From NCBI RefSeq assembly GCF_946479755.1, contig NZ_CAMLHC010000018.1, forward strand, positions 62,001-126,000: 64,000 nt of DNA. Direction: 5' to 3'. A program made the position numbers and the translations under genes. Every line of letters starts with the position of its first letter. Within the stretch, counting starts at the first letter, position 1. The notes under the pieces were generated by a model. It saw only the letters and a program-made list of their open reading frames with translations, did no database searches and was not told the DNA's origin. Below, piece after piece: positions 25,736 to 34,417 of the stretch. Origin of the DNA: an uncultured Chitinophaga sp. (GTDB lineage: Bacteria; Bacteroidota; Bacteroidia; Chitinophagales; Chitinophagaceae).

Positions 25736-26932
25736 ATGCGCCCGTTTTTTGAACTGCTAAAAAAGATTATCCATACCGGCATTGGCAAAAGCCGCTTCCT
25801 GATGGCCTCCGTGGGCCTCGGCATCGCCATGCTGCTGATACTGGTGGCCATACAGGTACACTCCAACTTCAACCAGCTGCTGTACAGCGCCAAAAACCAG
25901 AACGAGACGGCCGACTTCCTGGTGATCAACAAAAAAATCACCAATGCCATCATGGGGCAAAGCGGTAAAAGCGCCTTCACCCCGGAAGAGATAGACCGGA
26001 TCAAAGCCCAGCCCTTCGTGCAGTCGTTCGGGTTAATCACCTCCAGCCGGTTTAAAGTGGTGGTGCAGGCCCCCGGAGATCTGCATTTTGCAACGGACAT
26101 GTTCTTCGAATCGGTGCCCGACAGTTTCCTGGATGTAAAAAACGACGACTGGAAATGGAACACCGGCGACCGTACCATTCCCATTATCCTCCCCAGCGAC
26201 TTCCTCAACCTGTATAACTTCGGGTTCTCGCTCAGCCAGGACCTGCCGCAGATTTCGCAGGAAACAGTTAAGGCGCTGCCCCTGCAGGTGGTTATCTCCA
26301 ATAACATCACCCAGGAACCGTTTATCGGGCATGTAGTGGGTTTCTCCGACAGGATTTCATCTTTCCTGGTGCCGGCATCCTTTATGACCTGGGCCAATGA
26401 AAAATACGGCACTACCCGCGAAGCGCCTACATCTCGCGTGATCATCAAAACGCCGGACCCGTCTAACCCAACGCTGGTGAAGTTCCTGGAGGATAACGGC
26501 TATACGACCAACCTTGACAAGCTGAAGTTCAGTAAAACACGCCTGATCGTGCAGACCATCGTGTCCGTGATCGGCTTCTTCGGACTGATACTACTGTTGT
26601 TTGCGATGCTTGTATTCAGTATGTTCATCCAGCTGATCATCGCTTCCTGCAAGCGGGAAATACAATTGCTGGTCATGCTGGGAACGGCTCCCCGTCAGCT
26701 GAAAAGATACCTGCTGAAACAGTTTGTGCCGCTGTATATTATCATCGGGGTGGTGTGTTTGCTGCTGCTGGCCGGATTGCAGTATATGACCGCTGCGGTA
26801 TTGGCCAAACATGACATGGTGGTCAGCATATGGCCCGGCCCCGGCGTATTTGCCGGAACGGTACTGGTACTCGGACTGGTATATATCGTTAACCTGCTGA
26901 CGGTCAACCGCTACGTCAACAAAGAATCCTGA
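25736..26932 (+). CDS. FtsX-like ABC transporter permease (MacB type)
   Basis: A 398-residue inner-membrane permease with one N-terminal membrane helix (about 19-40), a periplasmic domain of about 230 residues (MacB core-like), and three C-terminal helices (about 270-300, 325-350, 365-388) of the FtsX domain. Such permeases act as mechanotransmitters or extract lipoproteins rather than forming a classical pore. It has one FtsX unit, so it would work as a dimer with the ATPase at 25076-25726. The partner outer-membrane factor or substrate is not visible. Confidence 0.9.
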   Translation: MRPFFELLKKIIHTGIGKSRFLMASVGLGIAMLLILVAIQVHSNFNQLLYSAKNQNETADFLVINKKITNAIMGQSGKSAFTPEEIDRIKAQPFVQSFGLITSSRFKVVVQAPGDLHFATDMFFESVPDSFLDVKNDDWKWNTGDRTIPIILPSDFLNLYNFGFSLSQDLPQISQETVKALPLQVVISNNITQEPFIGHVVGFSDRISSFLVPASFMTWANEKYGTTREAPTSRVIIKTPDPSNPTLVKFLEDNGYTTNLDKLKFSKTRLIVQTIVSVIGFFGLILLLFAMLVFSMFIQLIIASCKREIQLLVMLGTAPRQLKRYLLKQFVPLYIIIGVVCLLLLAGLQYMTAAVLAKHDMVVSIWPGPGVFAGTVLVLGLVYIVNLLTVNRYVNKES

Positions 26933-26957
26933 TTACTCTCCTCTAAAATATTTAAGC

Positions 26958-27281
26958 ATGAAAGCATTAGACAAAAAGCTCGTACATGTGGTGAATTTTT
27001 ACCTGAAGCCCGGATTGTCTGAAGACGACAGAAGACGCTTTGAAGCCGGTGTGAGCAGTCTGCATACGATCGATGACATCAGTATTTTTAATGTAGGCAA
27101 ACCCGCGCCGGTGGTAGATAGTCCTACTATCGACAAAGATTATGACTACTGTATGTTATGTGTATTTGAAAGCCTGGAGGCGCACGACCGTTACCAGGTG
27201 CATCCTGTGCATACCAATTTCATAGAGCAGTGCAAACAGTACTGGGCCCGGGTAGTAGTTTTCGATTCCGAAACCATTTAA
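26958..27281 (+). CDS. Dabb (stress-responsive A/B barrel) domain protein
   Basis: A 107-residue single-domain protein of the dimeric alpha/beta barrel type ('LVHVVNFYLKPGLSEDDRRRF' and 'YDYCMLCVFESLEAHDRYQVHPVHTNFI'). It begins 25 bp after the permease, so it may be co-transcribed with the ABC transporter. The function is unknown. Its stop codon overlaps the stop of the convergent gene (shared TTAA at 27278-27281). Confidence 0.85.
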   Translation: MKALDKKLVHVVNFYLKPGLSEDDRRRFEAGVSSLHTIDDISIFNVGKPAPVVDSPTIDKDYDYCMLCVFESLEAHDRYQVHPVHTNFIEQCKQYWARVVVFDSETI

Positions 27282-29836
27282 CGGTCCCGCAGCAGTGCCG
27301 GATGCGGCATAATAAAAGTTGCTTTCGCGCGCGGGGACATCAGCAAATAAGGTACCCAGAGGGCCATGCGCAGCAGCGGCCACACAATGGAGTCCGGATC
27401 AAGAAGATTTCCCTGCGTGCGTTCTCCGAAATAATAGCCGTGAATGCGGTGGAAGAAGAACAGGTATAATGTGTTGATAAAGTAGTAGGTGGCCAGCGCA
27501 AAAGGAAAAGTGTCTCTTTTGTTGAAGAATAGCACCGCCAGTAACACGGAATAACACAGCAGAAAAACCCGTATGATCATGTCTCCGACCAGGAACAGCT
27601 GTGCCAGTGTGATATTCCCCATATCCCTGCGAGCGGAGATGCCAGCCCACGTTTCATAATTAAACACTTTTGCCTCACAGAGGAACAGCACGTCAGACAT
27701 CGGGGAGAATACCAGCCCGATGGCCAGCAGCGACAGCCACCCCCCAATGGGCAGCGGTTCCAGCGGATGCTGTACCGGCAGTACAGAGTGTTTGTAATAC
27801 TGTGCGCCCAGGTAGGTAAATACCGCTGTGGCGCCGATGGCCAGCACGATGGCCAGCCAGTTACCGTTGCCTGCTGGCTGACCGGCAGGCTGCAGGAAAG
27901 CAGGCTTCAGTGTGAGGTCCAGCGAAGTGGTCTTTTGTATTTCTTTGACGTCCCGGGCATACTGCTGCATAAACGCCGGCGGCACATGGTCCCCGAAGGT
28001 CTTCAGGGAATAAGCCAGCACAATCTGTTTGCCGGTGCGGGTGGCGGTGAAGGCAAACTGATAGTAGTCGTTTTTGATATGCAGTGGTTTTTCATCCAGC
28101 GACCATTCTATGGGCGTGTTAACGATGATCTGGTAGTCCTGGTTAAAAGGGTACTTAATGGCCAGGGGGACTTTCCTGTTTTCGTCTGTCACATAAGGCA
28201 ATATGTCTGATGGTGACTGGGCGATAATGGAAAAGAGGAGCTTGTGGCTGGCGCTGTCTTTTTTCCAGAGATGACGGATCACGTAGTGTTCCCGGATGCG
28301 GAAGATGTTACTGTCGGGGTCATCGCGTAGCTGGAGGGAGTCTTTCAGCGCCATTTCCCCATAAAACTTCCGGTAGAAAGCGAGGAAGGTGGCTTCTTTG
28401 TCTTTAAGGCTGGCGGATGCCATAGCGGCCCTCTGTGCATCGGCATCTTCGCGGTACCAGGCGGTGCTGGCCAGGAGAGAGCCGTCTTGTCCTTCCTCTT
28501 CCGGGAGGGTGAGGGTTTCGCGGATAACGATATGCCCGTTATTCGCTTTACGGATGGGTGTTAGCCCGGTGGTGGTATCCGTGATCACCAGCGCCTGTTG
28601 AAAGTCCGGTTCACAGAAATCGGCCAGCGGCCCTCGTTGGTAAGAGAGGGTGGCGTCCAGCCAGTAAGTGTTGCCTTCCAGCGTGGCGCAAACAATCGCG
28701 TGATTGAAGCTGGTAGGAGAGGGAAGCCGTTGGCTGACAGTCTCTTTCAGGTCGGTATTTACATAGGCCATATGGGCGCTGATACCGTTTCCGTTGAGTA
28801 GGGTGCACAGCAGGAGGGACTTGTCTTTACAGTCGCCGAAGCGTTGTGCCAGTACTTTATCGGGTGTATTGGGGCGGTGGGAGTATTCGCCCATTTCGAT
28901 GCCCATGTAGCGGATATCATCCTGCACAAAACGGAGGGCGGCCTGAAGATAGGCTTCTTTGTTGTTGCCGGTCTGTTGTTTCAGGGCAGCGATTTTATTT
29001 TTGACCGCATTGCCCGGTGGTGCGATGGTATTGATCCGCTGCGCCCACTGCGCTATTTCCTGCCAGCTGTTGTATTCACTGGCTTGCAGCCGGGCGAAGG
29101 GATTATACCACGAAGGGAGGTTGCTGAAGTTGTCCGTATCCTGCAGGTTAATGTTATGCCATTCGTAGACGGTAAGTCCGTTCCAGCTGCGTTGTTGCGG
29201 CAGTACGGCCTGGTTGAACGCTTTGAAATGCAGTTGCCTTCCGGGGCGGGCGATGATGTTCCGGTAGAAGTTGACCACCGGCTCTGCCGCTACCTGGTAA
29301 TATTCTTCATCGATTTTGTTATCGAAGATGGGATTGGCGCCGGTAAGGGAATAGCTGTATGCTATCTGGTCGCCTTTGCGGACGTCTTCCAGGATCAGCC
29401 AGGCGGTGTGGGTGCCGCTATAGATAAAGCGGGAGAGTTCTTCTTCCTGTTGCAGTACTTTAAAGGAGGCGCCGGCCAGGCGGTTGATTTCGCGGCCATC
29501 GCGTTTGATGACGATGCTGTGGAAAGTGAGTTTTTCGTATTGGGGATCATAGTCTACCGATATTTCGGAGCCGTTTTGAATGCCGGCTTCGGAAACGATC
29601 TGGCGGACATAGTGATGGTAATCGCTTTTCAGTTCTGCATGGTATTGTGTTTCAGCCAGCAGCAGGTAAAAGCCGTCGCTGATATGTTTGGCATTGGGTT
29701 TTTGCTGGAGGTTGGGTTGCCAGGGAACCAGCCAGGAGGGGACGGGGCCGGTGCTGACAGCGTTATGCTGTGCTTGTGTTACTGCCGGCATGAGTGCCAG
29801 CAGTAACAGCAGTATTGTTTTCAAGGTACGGGTCAT
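27278..29836 (-). CDS. DUF3857/transglutaminase-like protein with C-terminal membrane domain (DUF2569-like)
   Basis: An 852-residue protein. It has a signal peptide (1-22), a DUF3857 beta domain (about 50-235), a transglutaminase-like cysteine-protease-fold domain with the triad Cys336 (FGDCKDKS), His379 (FNHAIV) and Asp394 (YWLDAT), a further beta domain, and from about residue 660 a set of membrane helices including 'GGWLSLLAIGLVFSP', which resembles DUF2569. The catalytic part should lie in the periplasm. It could be a protease, amidase or crosslinking enzyme; no substrate is known for the family. It follows the DUF2891 gene by 27 bp in a three-gene minus-strand run. Confidence 0.85.
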   Translation of the reverse strand: MTRTLKTILLLLLALMPAVTQAQHNAVSTGPVPSWLVPWQPNLQQKPNAKHISDGFYLLLAETQYHAELKSDYHHYVRQIVSEAGIQNGSEISVDYDPQYEKLTFHSIVIKRDGREINRLAGASFKVLQQEEELSRFIYSGTHTAWLILEDVRKGDQIAYSYSLTGANPIFDNKIDEEYYQVAAEPVVNFYRNIIARPGRQLHFKAFNQAVLPQQRSWNGLTVYEWHNINLQDTDNFSNLPSWYNPFARLQASEYNSWQEIAQWAQRINTIAPPGNAVKNKIAALKQQTGNNKEAYLQAALRFVQDDIRYMGIEMGEYSHRPNTPDKVLAQRFGDCKDKSLLLCTLLNGNGISAHMAYVNTDLKETVSQRLPSPTSFNHAIVCATLEGNTYWLDATLSYQRGPLADFCEPDFQQALVITDTTTGLTPIRKANNGHIVIRETLTLPEEEGQDGSLLASTAWYREDADAQRAAMASASLKDKEATFLAFYRKFYGEMALKDSLQLRDDPDSNIFRIREHYVIRHLWKKDSASHKLLFSIIAQSPSDILPYVTDENRKVPLAIKYPFNQDYQIIVNTPIEWSLDEKPLHIKNDYYQFAFTATRTGKQIVLAYSLKTFGDHVPPAFMQQYARDVKEIQKTTSLDLTLKPAFLQPAGQPAGNGNWLAIVLAIGATAVFTYLGAQYYKHSVLPVQHPLEPLPIGGWLSLLAIGLVFSPMSDVLFLCEAKVFNYETWAGISARRDMGNITLAQLFLVGDMIIRVFLLCYSVLLAVLFFNKRDTFPFALATYYFINTLYLFFFHRIHGYYFGERTQGNLLDPDSIVWPLLRMALWVPYLLMSPRAKATFIMPHPALLRDR

Positions 29837-29863
29837 AGCAGGGGATTAATACGTTCAGGACAG

Positions 29864-30955
29864 CTATTGCTGTTCTGCCGTAAGCAGGTATACGGCAAAG
29901 GAGGCCAGCCAGTGTTCACCGGCATAGTCGCCGCTGGCGATCTGCGGGAAAGATGTCAGCAGGTGCTTGTTGGCGAGGGCCTGTATGGCCTGCTCGTTTT
30001 TGCCGCCGTGGCGGGCGATGGCTTCCAGGCACCAGGTGCGGCTGAGATTGAGCCCGTCGAGATGCACGAGTTTACCATCGGTGCGGTCTTTTACCTGTCC
30101 GGGTTGCAGAATGGTGATAGGGTTCTGGAAGAGGCCAGGCAGAAAAGCGTATAGCCATGGGCGGTATTCCTTTTCCGGCATGATGCGGCGCATCAGGTCT
30201 GCTTCTTCAAGGCTGGGAGAGAGGAAGTCGTATCCGCCGGGCTCCCATGCTACCGGCGCATTTTTGTCTTTGGCGTAAAAGCGCATCGCTGCATCGTGGA
30301 TGGCGGTTTGCAGGGCTTTGTCGCCGGTAGTCTGCGCATAATCCCAGGCGAGGCACAGGCCGAAAGCCAGGTTGGTATGTTCGCCTACGCGGATGGGATA
30401 CATCAGTTTACCGAGGAAATCAACGTATGCCGTGGCAAAGTGGCTGGCCAGCGGTTGTACATTGCGGCTGAGTTCTTTGCCCAGCGGGTCGTTCCAGGTG
30501 AGGAGCTCCCGTTGCAGCTGCAGCAGCCAGCTCCAGCCATAGATGCGTTCAAAGCTTTTGTTCTCTTTGCCTTTAAACAGTTGCAGTTCTGTCTGTATAT
30601 TTTCTGCGGTGAGATGCTGCGCCAGCCTGGTGCGGATCTCCACCGCCCTGTCCATATCGGGGAACATTTTCAGCAGGCGTACCAGCATCCAGTGACCGTG
30701 GACGCTGCTGTGCCAGTCGAAACAGCCGTAGAACGCCGGATGGTAACTGGCCGGTGTGCCCAGCAGGGAGCTGTCCGGAAATACCACGCCTGTCTTATAA
30801 GGGAAGGGAAGGTCCAGGCATTTCAGCGGCAGTGCGGCCAGCTGGTTGGCGGTTTTAACCGTCATCTTTGGCAGTTGTTCAGATGTCATGGTCTGTTGTT
30901 GAGCATGAGCGATGGCAGTGGAAAAGCAGATGGCAAGCAGAATGATGTATCTCAC
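29864..30955 (-). CDS. DUF2891 family secreted protein
   Basis: A 363-residue protein with a signal peptide (about 1-18, AHAQ). The family pattern is clear: 'HPAFYGCFDWHSSVHGHWML' near residue 72 and 'GEHTNLAFGLCLAWDYA' in the middle. It appears to be an all-helical (alpha/alpha toroid-like) protein with conserved His, Asp and Trp residues, so it may be an enzyme acting on a carbohydrate, but that is inference. It sits between a flavoprotein (13 bp upstream) and the transglutaminase-like gene (27 bp downstream), probably in one operon. Confidence 0.87.
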   Translation of the reverse strand: MRYIILLAICFSTAIAHAQQQTMTSEQLPKMTVKTANQLAALPLKCLDLPFPYKTGVVFPDSSLLGTPASYHPAFYGCFDWHSSVHGHWMLVRLLKMFPDMDRAVEIRTRLAQHLTAENIQTELQLFKGKENKSFERIYGWSWLLQLQRELLTWNDPLGKELSRNVQPLASHFATAYVDFLGKLMYPIRVGEHTNLAFGLCLAWDYAQTTGDKALQTAIHDAAMRFYAKDKNAPVAWEPGGYDFLSPSLEEADLMRRIMPEKEYRPWLYAFLPGLFQNPITILQPGQVKDRTDGKLVHLDGLNLSRTWCLEAIARHGGKNEQAIQALANKHLLTSFPQIASGDYAGEHWLASFAVYLLTAEQQ

Positions 30956-30968
30956 AGGGACGATCGGA

Positions 30969-32204
30969 TTAGCGGTTAAATAATAGCTTCACATAAAACA
31001 GGGGGTTGCCCAGTCGCTTACGGAGGTCTACCTCGTGGAACATGCACGTCATCAGCTCCTTGAGCTGTTTGTTGCGCGAGCCCATTTTCATCAGCAGGTT
31101 AAATAGCCAGGGGTATTTGATCAGTTTCTGCAGTTTGGTGCTGACCTCCATTTCTGGTCCCAGGATGCGGTAGATCTCTTTATCATAGCCGGTCAGGAAA
31201 TTGTCGGAATAGTCGTTGGCCGCAATGGCTGCTGCTGCTTGTCTGGCGGCTATCTGGCCGGAATACAACGCGTTGCCGATGCCTTCGCCGGTGAAGGGGT
31301 CGATCAGGAAGCCGGCATCGCCGACCAGCATATACCGTTCGCCGTGGAGTTTCCGTCTTTTGCTGCCCAGCGGGAGACCGTAACCGTCGATAGTACCTTC
31401 CAGCGTAGCGTTTTTAAAGCGCTCTTTCATGATCGGATCGGTGGCAAGGGTGTCGAGCATCAGCTTTTTCAGGTTCACTTTTTTGTTGCGCACGGTGCTG
31501 CTGAGCATACCCACGCCCACGTTGGCTTCGCCATTGGGAAGCGGGAATATCCAGAAGTAACCGGGCAGCATGTTTTTCAGGAAGTGCAGTTCAATGAAAG
31601 CATCCTGGTGGAGGTCTGCCACGCCTTTATAATAAGCGCGGAGGCCGGCGATGTAGTGGTCCGGCTCCATTTTGATGCCTGCCACCTCTTTGGTGAAGGC
31701 GGAATGGGCGCCGTTGGCCACCAGTATGAGGTCGGCTTTCACCTGGAAAGTTCCCTCTTTGTCTGACAGGTGATAACCGTCGGACCGCAGTTCATATTTA
31801 TCGATGCTGACGCCTTCGAACAGGCGGATCTCCGGTCGGCGTTTCAGCTCTTCCACGAGGAAGTTGTCGAAGTCCATACGTTTGCAGACGAAGCCTCTTG
31901 GATCGGTTTTATCCTGCTGATAATCAGCCTTGTAAGGGATGTCCATGCCGATACGGTTGGGGGCCACGAAGGTAACGCCCCAGCTGTTCATTTTAAAAGC
32001 AGCCTGTTGTAACCGCTCGCCGATACCTTTGTCTATTCTTTCAAGGATGGTTAAAACTTTTCCGCTGAGGCCATCACCGCAGACTTTATCCCGTGGGAAA
32101 ACGGCTTTGTCTACTACGATACATTCGATGCCCAGCTGTGCCAGTTGAAGGGCTGCACATGCCCCGCCCGGACCGGCACCAATAATACAAACTTTAGTCT
32201 CCAT
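30969..32204 (-). CDS. Geranylgeranyl-reductase-family FAD-dependent oxidoreductase
   Basis: A 411-residue flavoprotein. The FAD motif 'CIIGAGPGGACAALQLAQLG' (6-25) is followed by 'PRDKVCGDGLSG', typical of geranylgeranyl reductases, and by 'LVGDAGFLIDPFTGEGIGNAL', the second FAD contact. Family members reduce isoprenoid double bonds or hydroxylate lipids; the native substrate here (menaquinone side chain, lipid or other) cannot be told. It is the first gene of a run that continues with DUF2891 and the transglutaminase-like gene. It is divergent from ybaB. Confidence 0.88.
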   Translation of the reverse strand: METKVCIIGAGPGGACAALQLAQLGIECIVVDKAVFPRDKVCGDGLSGKVLTILERIDKGIGERLQQAAFKMNSWGVTFVAPNRIGMDIPYKADYQQDKTDPRGFVCKRMDFDNFLVEELKRRPEIRLFEGVSIDKYELRSDGYHLSDKEGTFQVKADLILVANGAHSAFTKEVAGIKMEPDHYIAGLRAYYKGVADLHQDAFIELHFLKNMLPGYFWIFPLPNGEANVGVGMLSSTVRNKKVNLKKLMLDTLATDPIMKERFKNATLEGTIDGYGLPLGSKRRKLHGERYMLVGDAGFLIDPFTGEGIGNALYSGQIAARQAAAAIAANDYSDNFLTGYDKEIYRILGPEMEVSTKLQKLIKYPWLFNLLMKMGSRNKQLKELMTCMFHEVDLRKRLGNPLFYVKLLFNR

Positions 32205-32337
32205 TTTTTTAAGCTGATAACTTATACCTGATGGTAAGATACATAATTGTTAGTTGCGGCTAACGTATATTTAAAATATTGAATATTAAAACGGTGTGGT
32301 AAAAACTTATCTTTACGGCCCTAAAAATACACAAGAT

Positions 32338-32640
32338 ATGTTTGGTGATTTATTCGGCAAGCTGACGCAGATCCAACAGAAAATGAAAGAAGGGAAAGAG
32401 CGTCTGGCTAAAGTTACACTGGAAGGCGAAGCGGGCGATGGTGCGATTAAAGTAACAGTGGATGGCAACCGCCAGGTAAAAAGTATTGAAGTAGCGGAGC
32501 GGCTGATGGCGCCGGAGCATAAAGAAGAACTGGAAGATCTGCTGCTGACTGCGCTGAACCGTGCATTGAAAGATGCTGAAAACACGTGGGAAGCGGAAAT
32601 GAAGAGCGCTGCCGGCGGTATGCTGGGCGGTCTGCTCTAG
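32338..32640 (+). CDS. ybaB: YbaB/EbfC family nucleoid-associated protein
   Basis: A 100-residue DNA-binding protein of the EbfC family. The start at MFGDLFGKL is chosen because it matches the family; the in-frame start at 32296 would add 14 atypical residues. Signature features are the helical N-terminus 'QIQQKMKEGKERLAKV', the central beta part 'AIKVTVDGNRQVKSIEV' and the Gly-rich tail GGMLGGLL. It is usually linked to recR/dnaX in other bacteria, but not here. A nested palindromic element starts immediately after its stop. Confidence 0.92.
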   Translation: MFGDLFGKLTQIQQKMKEGKERLAKVTLEGEAGDGAIKVTVDGNRQVKSIEVAERLMAPEHKEELEDLLLTALNRALKDAENTWEAEMKSAAGGMLGGLL

Positions 32641-32852
32641 TTTTCCCGCAAAGCACGCAGTGATTATTGATATTATTAAGAACGCAAAGGAGCGGAGACC
32701 ATTTTTATTTAACTAGCATATATACATACACTTAACCATTTGAAAAAATCTCAATAGTTAAATATGTAAGTATGATAAATGAACAAAAATGGGCTCCGCT
32801 CCTTTGCGTTCTTAATAAACGACGGTAGTCCTTTGACAACTTTGCGTGAAAA
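32641..32852. repeat. Nested palindromic intergenic element with CGCAAAG arms
   Basis: A 34-nt inner arm (32673-32706) is repeated in inverted form at 32785-32818 with one mismatch and a 78-nt AT-rich centre. Outside it, 13-nt ends (32641-32653 and 32840-32852, one mismatch) are also inverted. Every arm contains CGCAAAG/CTTTGCG. The element starts at the base after the ybaB stop and ends 85 bp before the PepSY gene. It could be a small non-autonomous mobile element, a repetitive palindrome family or a double terminator. No coding potential is seen. Confidence 0.75.
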
Positions 32853-32937
32853 AATTCCCGATTGCGTAAATCTTTTTCCTTTTCCGCGGGTATATTTCGC
32901 GTAACGGATCGTTTTTTTGCGGTTGGATCAATCTGAT

Positions 32938-34182
32938 ATGAAAGTTTTTTTTCGCCGTATTCACTTATACCTCGGGCTGGCGGCAGGCCTGGTTATTACC
33001 ATCAGCTGTCTGACCGGTGCCGTGCTGGTATTTGAAAAGGAGCTGACGGAAGCGTTTAATCACAGCCGCTATTATGTGCAGCCTGAAAAGGAACGGTTAC
33101 CGCTGGACCAGATCGCCGAAATGGTGAAGCAGCAGGTACCGGGTGCGGGTATTTCCCGTATCCAGGTGTATGCAGATCCATCCCGTTCGCTGGCAGTGCA
33201 GCTGGACGAAGGCAAAAAGGACGGGAAGAACAAAGAAGTGCGCGGGGAAGGCAAGAAAGAAGCCGGCAAAGAAATGACGCCTGCGGCGGGTAAAGCAGCC
33301 AAGGCCGGCGGTAAAGAGCAGAAGAAATCGAAAGGCCGCACCGCCTTTGTCAACCCCTACACCGGTAAAGTGATAGAACTTTACAGTTACCAGAAAACTT
33401 TCTACTACCAGGTATTTTCCCTGCATCGCTGGTTGCTGGCCGGAGACACCGGCAAGATGATTACCGGCGCCAGCACGCTGATTTTCCTGTTTATTCTCAT
33501 TACCGGCATCGTATTATGGTGGCCTAAAACGCGCAAGATCCTGCAACAGCGTCTTAAGGTAAAATGGGATGGCGGCTGGAAAAGGTTGAATCATGATATG
33601 CATGTGGTGCTGGGCTTTTATGTCTGCATCTTCCTGTTTGTATCGGTATTTACCGGCCTTACCTGGTCATACGAGTGGTTCAATAAAGGGCTGTTTGCCG
33701 TACTGGGCGCATCTCCCAAACCCATGGAGTCGCCGGCATCGGTAGTAGTGCCGGAAACAACCGGTAATATCTCCTACGAGGCGGCTTTGGCGCAGGTAAA
33801 ACAGCAGGCGCCCGATGCACAGTATTACGCGGTGGCGATGCCGAAAGACAAGGAAGCGTCTATACAGGTGACCCTGCTACCCGCCGGTGCGCTGAACGAA
33901 GCGGCTACCACCAGTTACTATCTCGACCAGTTCAGCGGCAAGGTATTGAAGTCACAGACTTTCAGCGAAAGAAACCTTGGTCAGAAGGTACGCGGCATGA
34001 TTAAGCCGCTGCATACCGGTTCCATCTTCGGGCTGCCGTCTAAAATTTTTGCGTTGCTGCTGGCTTTGCTCGGCGCTACTTTCCCCACTACCGGTACCAT
34101 CCTGTGGATCAACCGGACCATGAAGAAAAAGAAAGCATCCAGGAACAAACGCAGCGTGGTGCCACCACTGGCTGCCGCCTGA
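32938..34182 (+). CDS. PepSY-associated transmembrane protein (iron-reductase-like)
   Basis: A 414-residue inner-membrane protein with about four membrane helices (about 13-33, 170-195, 218-245, 365-390) of the PepSY-associated TM family often found with siderophore uptake systems. The start at MKVFFRRIH removes a polar seven-residue extension. A Lys/Gly/Glu-rich low-complexity insertion lies at about residues 91-135, in the periplasmic loop. 'HRWLLAG' and 'NHDMHVVLGFY' supply histidines that in this family are candidate heme ligands. No TonB receptor is adjacent. A terminator follows. Confidence 0.88.
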   Translation: MKVFFRRIHLYLGLAAGLVITISCLTGAVLVFEKELTEAFNHSRYYVQPEKERLPLDQIAEMVKQQVPGAGISRIQVYADPSRSLAVQLDEGKKDGKNKEVRGEGKKEAGKEMTPAAGKAAKAGGKEQKKSKGRTAFVNPYTGKVIELYSYQKTFYYQVFSLHRWLLAGDTGKMITGASTLIFLFILITGIVLWWPKTRKILQQRLKVKWDGGWKRLNHDMHVVLGFYVCIFLFVSVFTGLTWSYEWFNKGLFAVLGASPKPMESPASVVVPETTGNISYEAALAQVKQQAPDAQYYAVAMPKDKEASIQVTLLPAGALNEAATTSYYLDQFSGKVLKSQTFSERNLGQKVRGMIKPLHTGSIFGLPSKIFALLLALLGATFPTTGTILWINRTMKKKKASRNKRSVVPPLAAA

Positions 34183-34204
34183 TTTTCACTGATACATAAT
34201 TACG

Positions 34205-34247
34205 GTAAAGCCTGACGCCGCAGAGGTGCCAGGCTTTACTGTTTATA
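34205..34247 (+). terminator. Terminator of the PepSY gene
   Basis: A 10-bp stem (34205-34214 with 34230-34239) followed by TGTTTAT. The loop is partly paired. The tail is weak, so strength is moderate. Confidence 0.55.
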
Positions 34248-34417
34248 GCCGTGCCGGGTCTGCAGTTTTGGAAAACACCATGCAGAAACGGAAGGCTTTT
34301 TCCGTTTGGCATTCTCCTGCAAAATGTTAAAAGTCCTTGTCCCTGTTGTGTTTTAACGTTCCCTTGCTGTTTGTGGAATACCATTTGGCACTAGCTGAAT
34401 AGTAACAACGATCAGCC

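Noticed and set aside
25076..26932. Assignment of the ABC pair as the cell-division FtsE/FtsX
   Set aside because: The permease has a long MacB-like periplasmic domain and the ATPase lacks close FtsE features; only the general FtsX fold is shared.
32641..32852. CRISPR array or tandem repeats in the ybaB downstream region
   Set aside because: The repeats are inverted, not direct, and there are no regularly spaced spacers.
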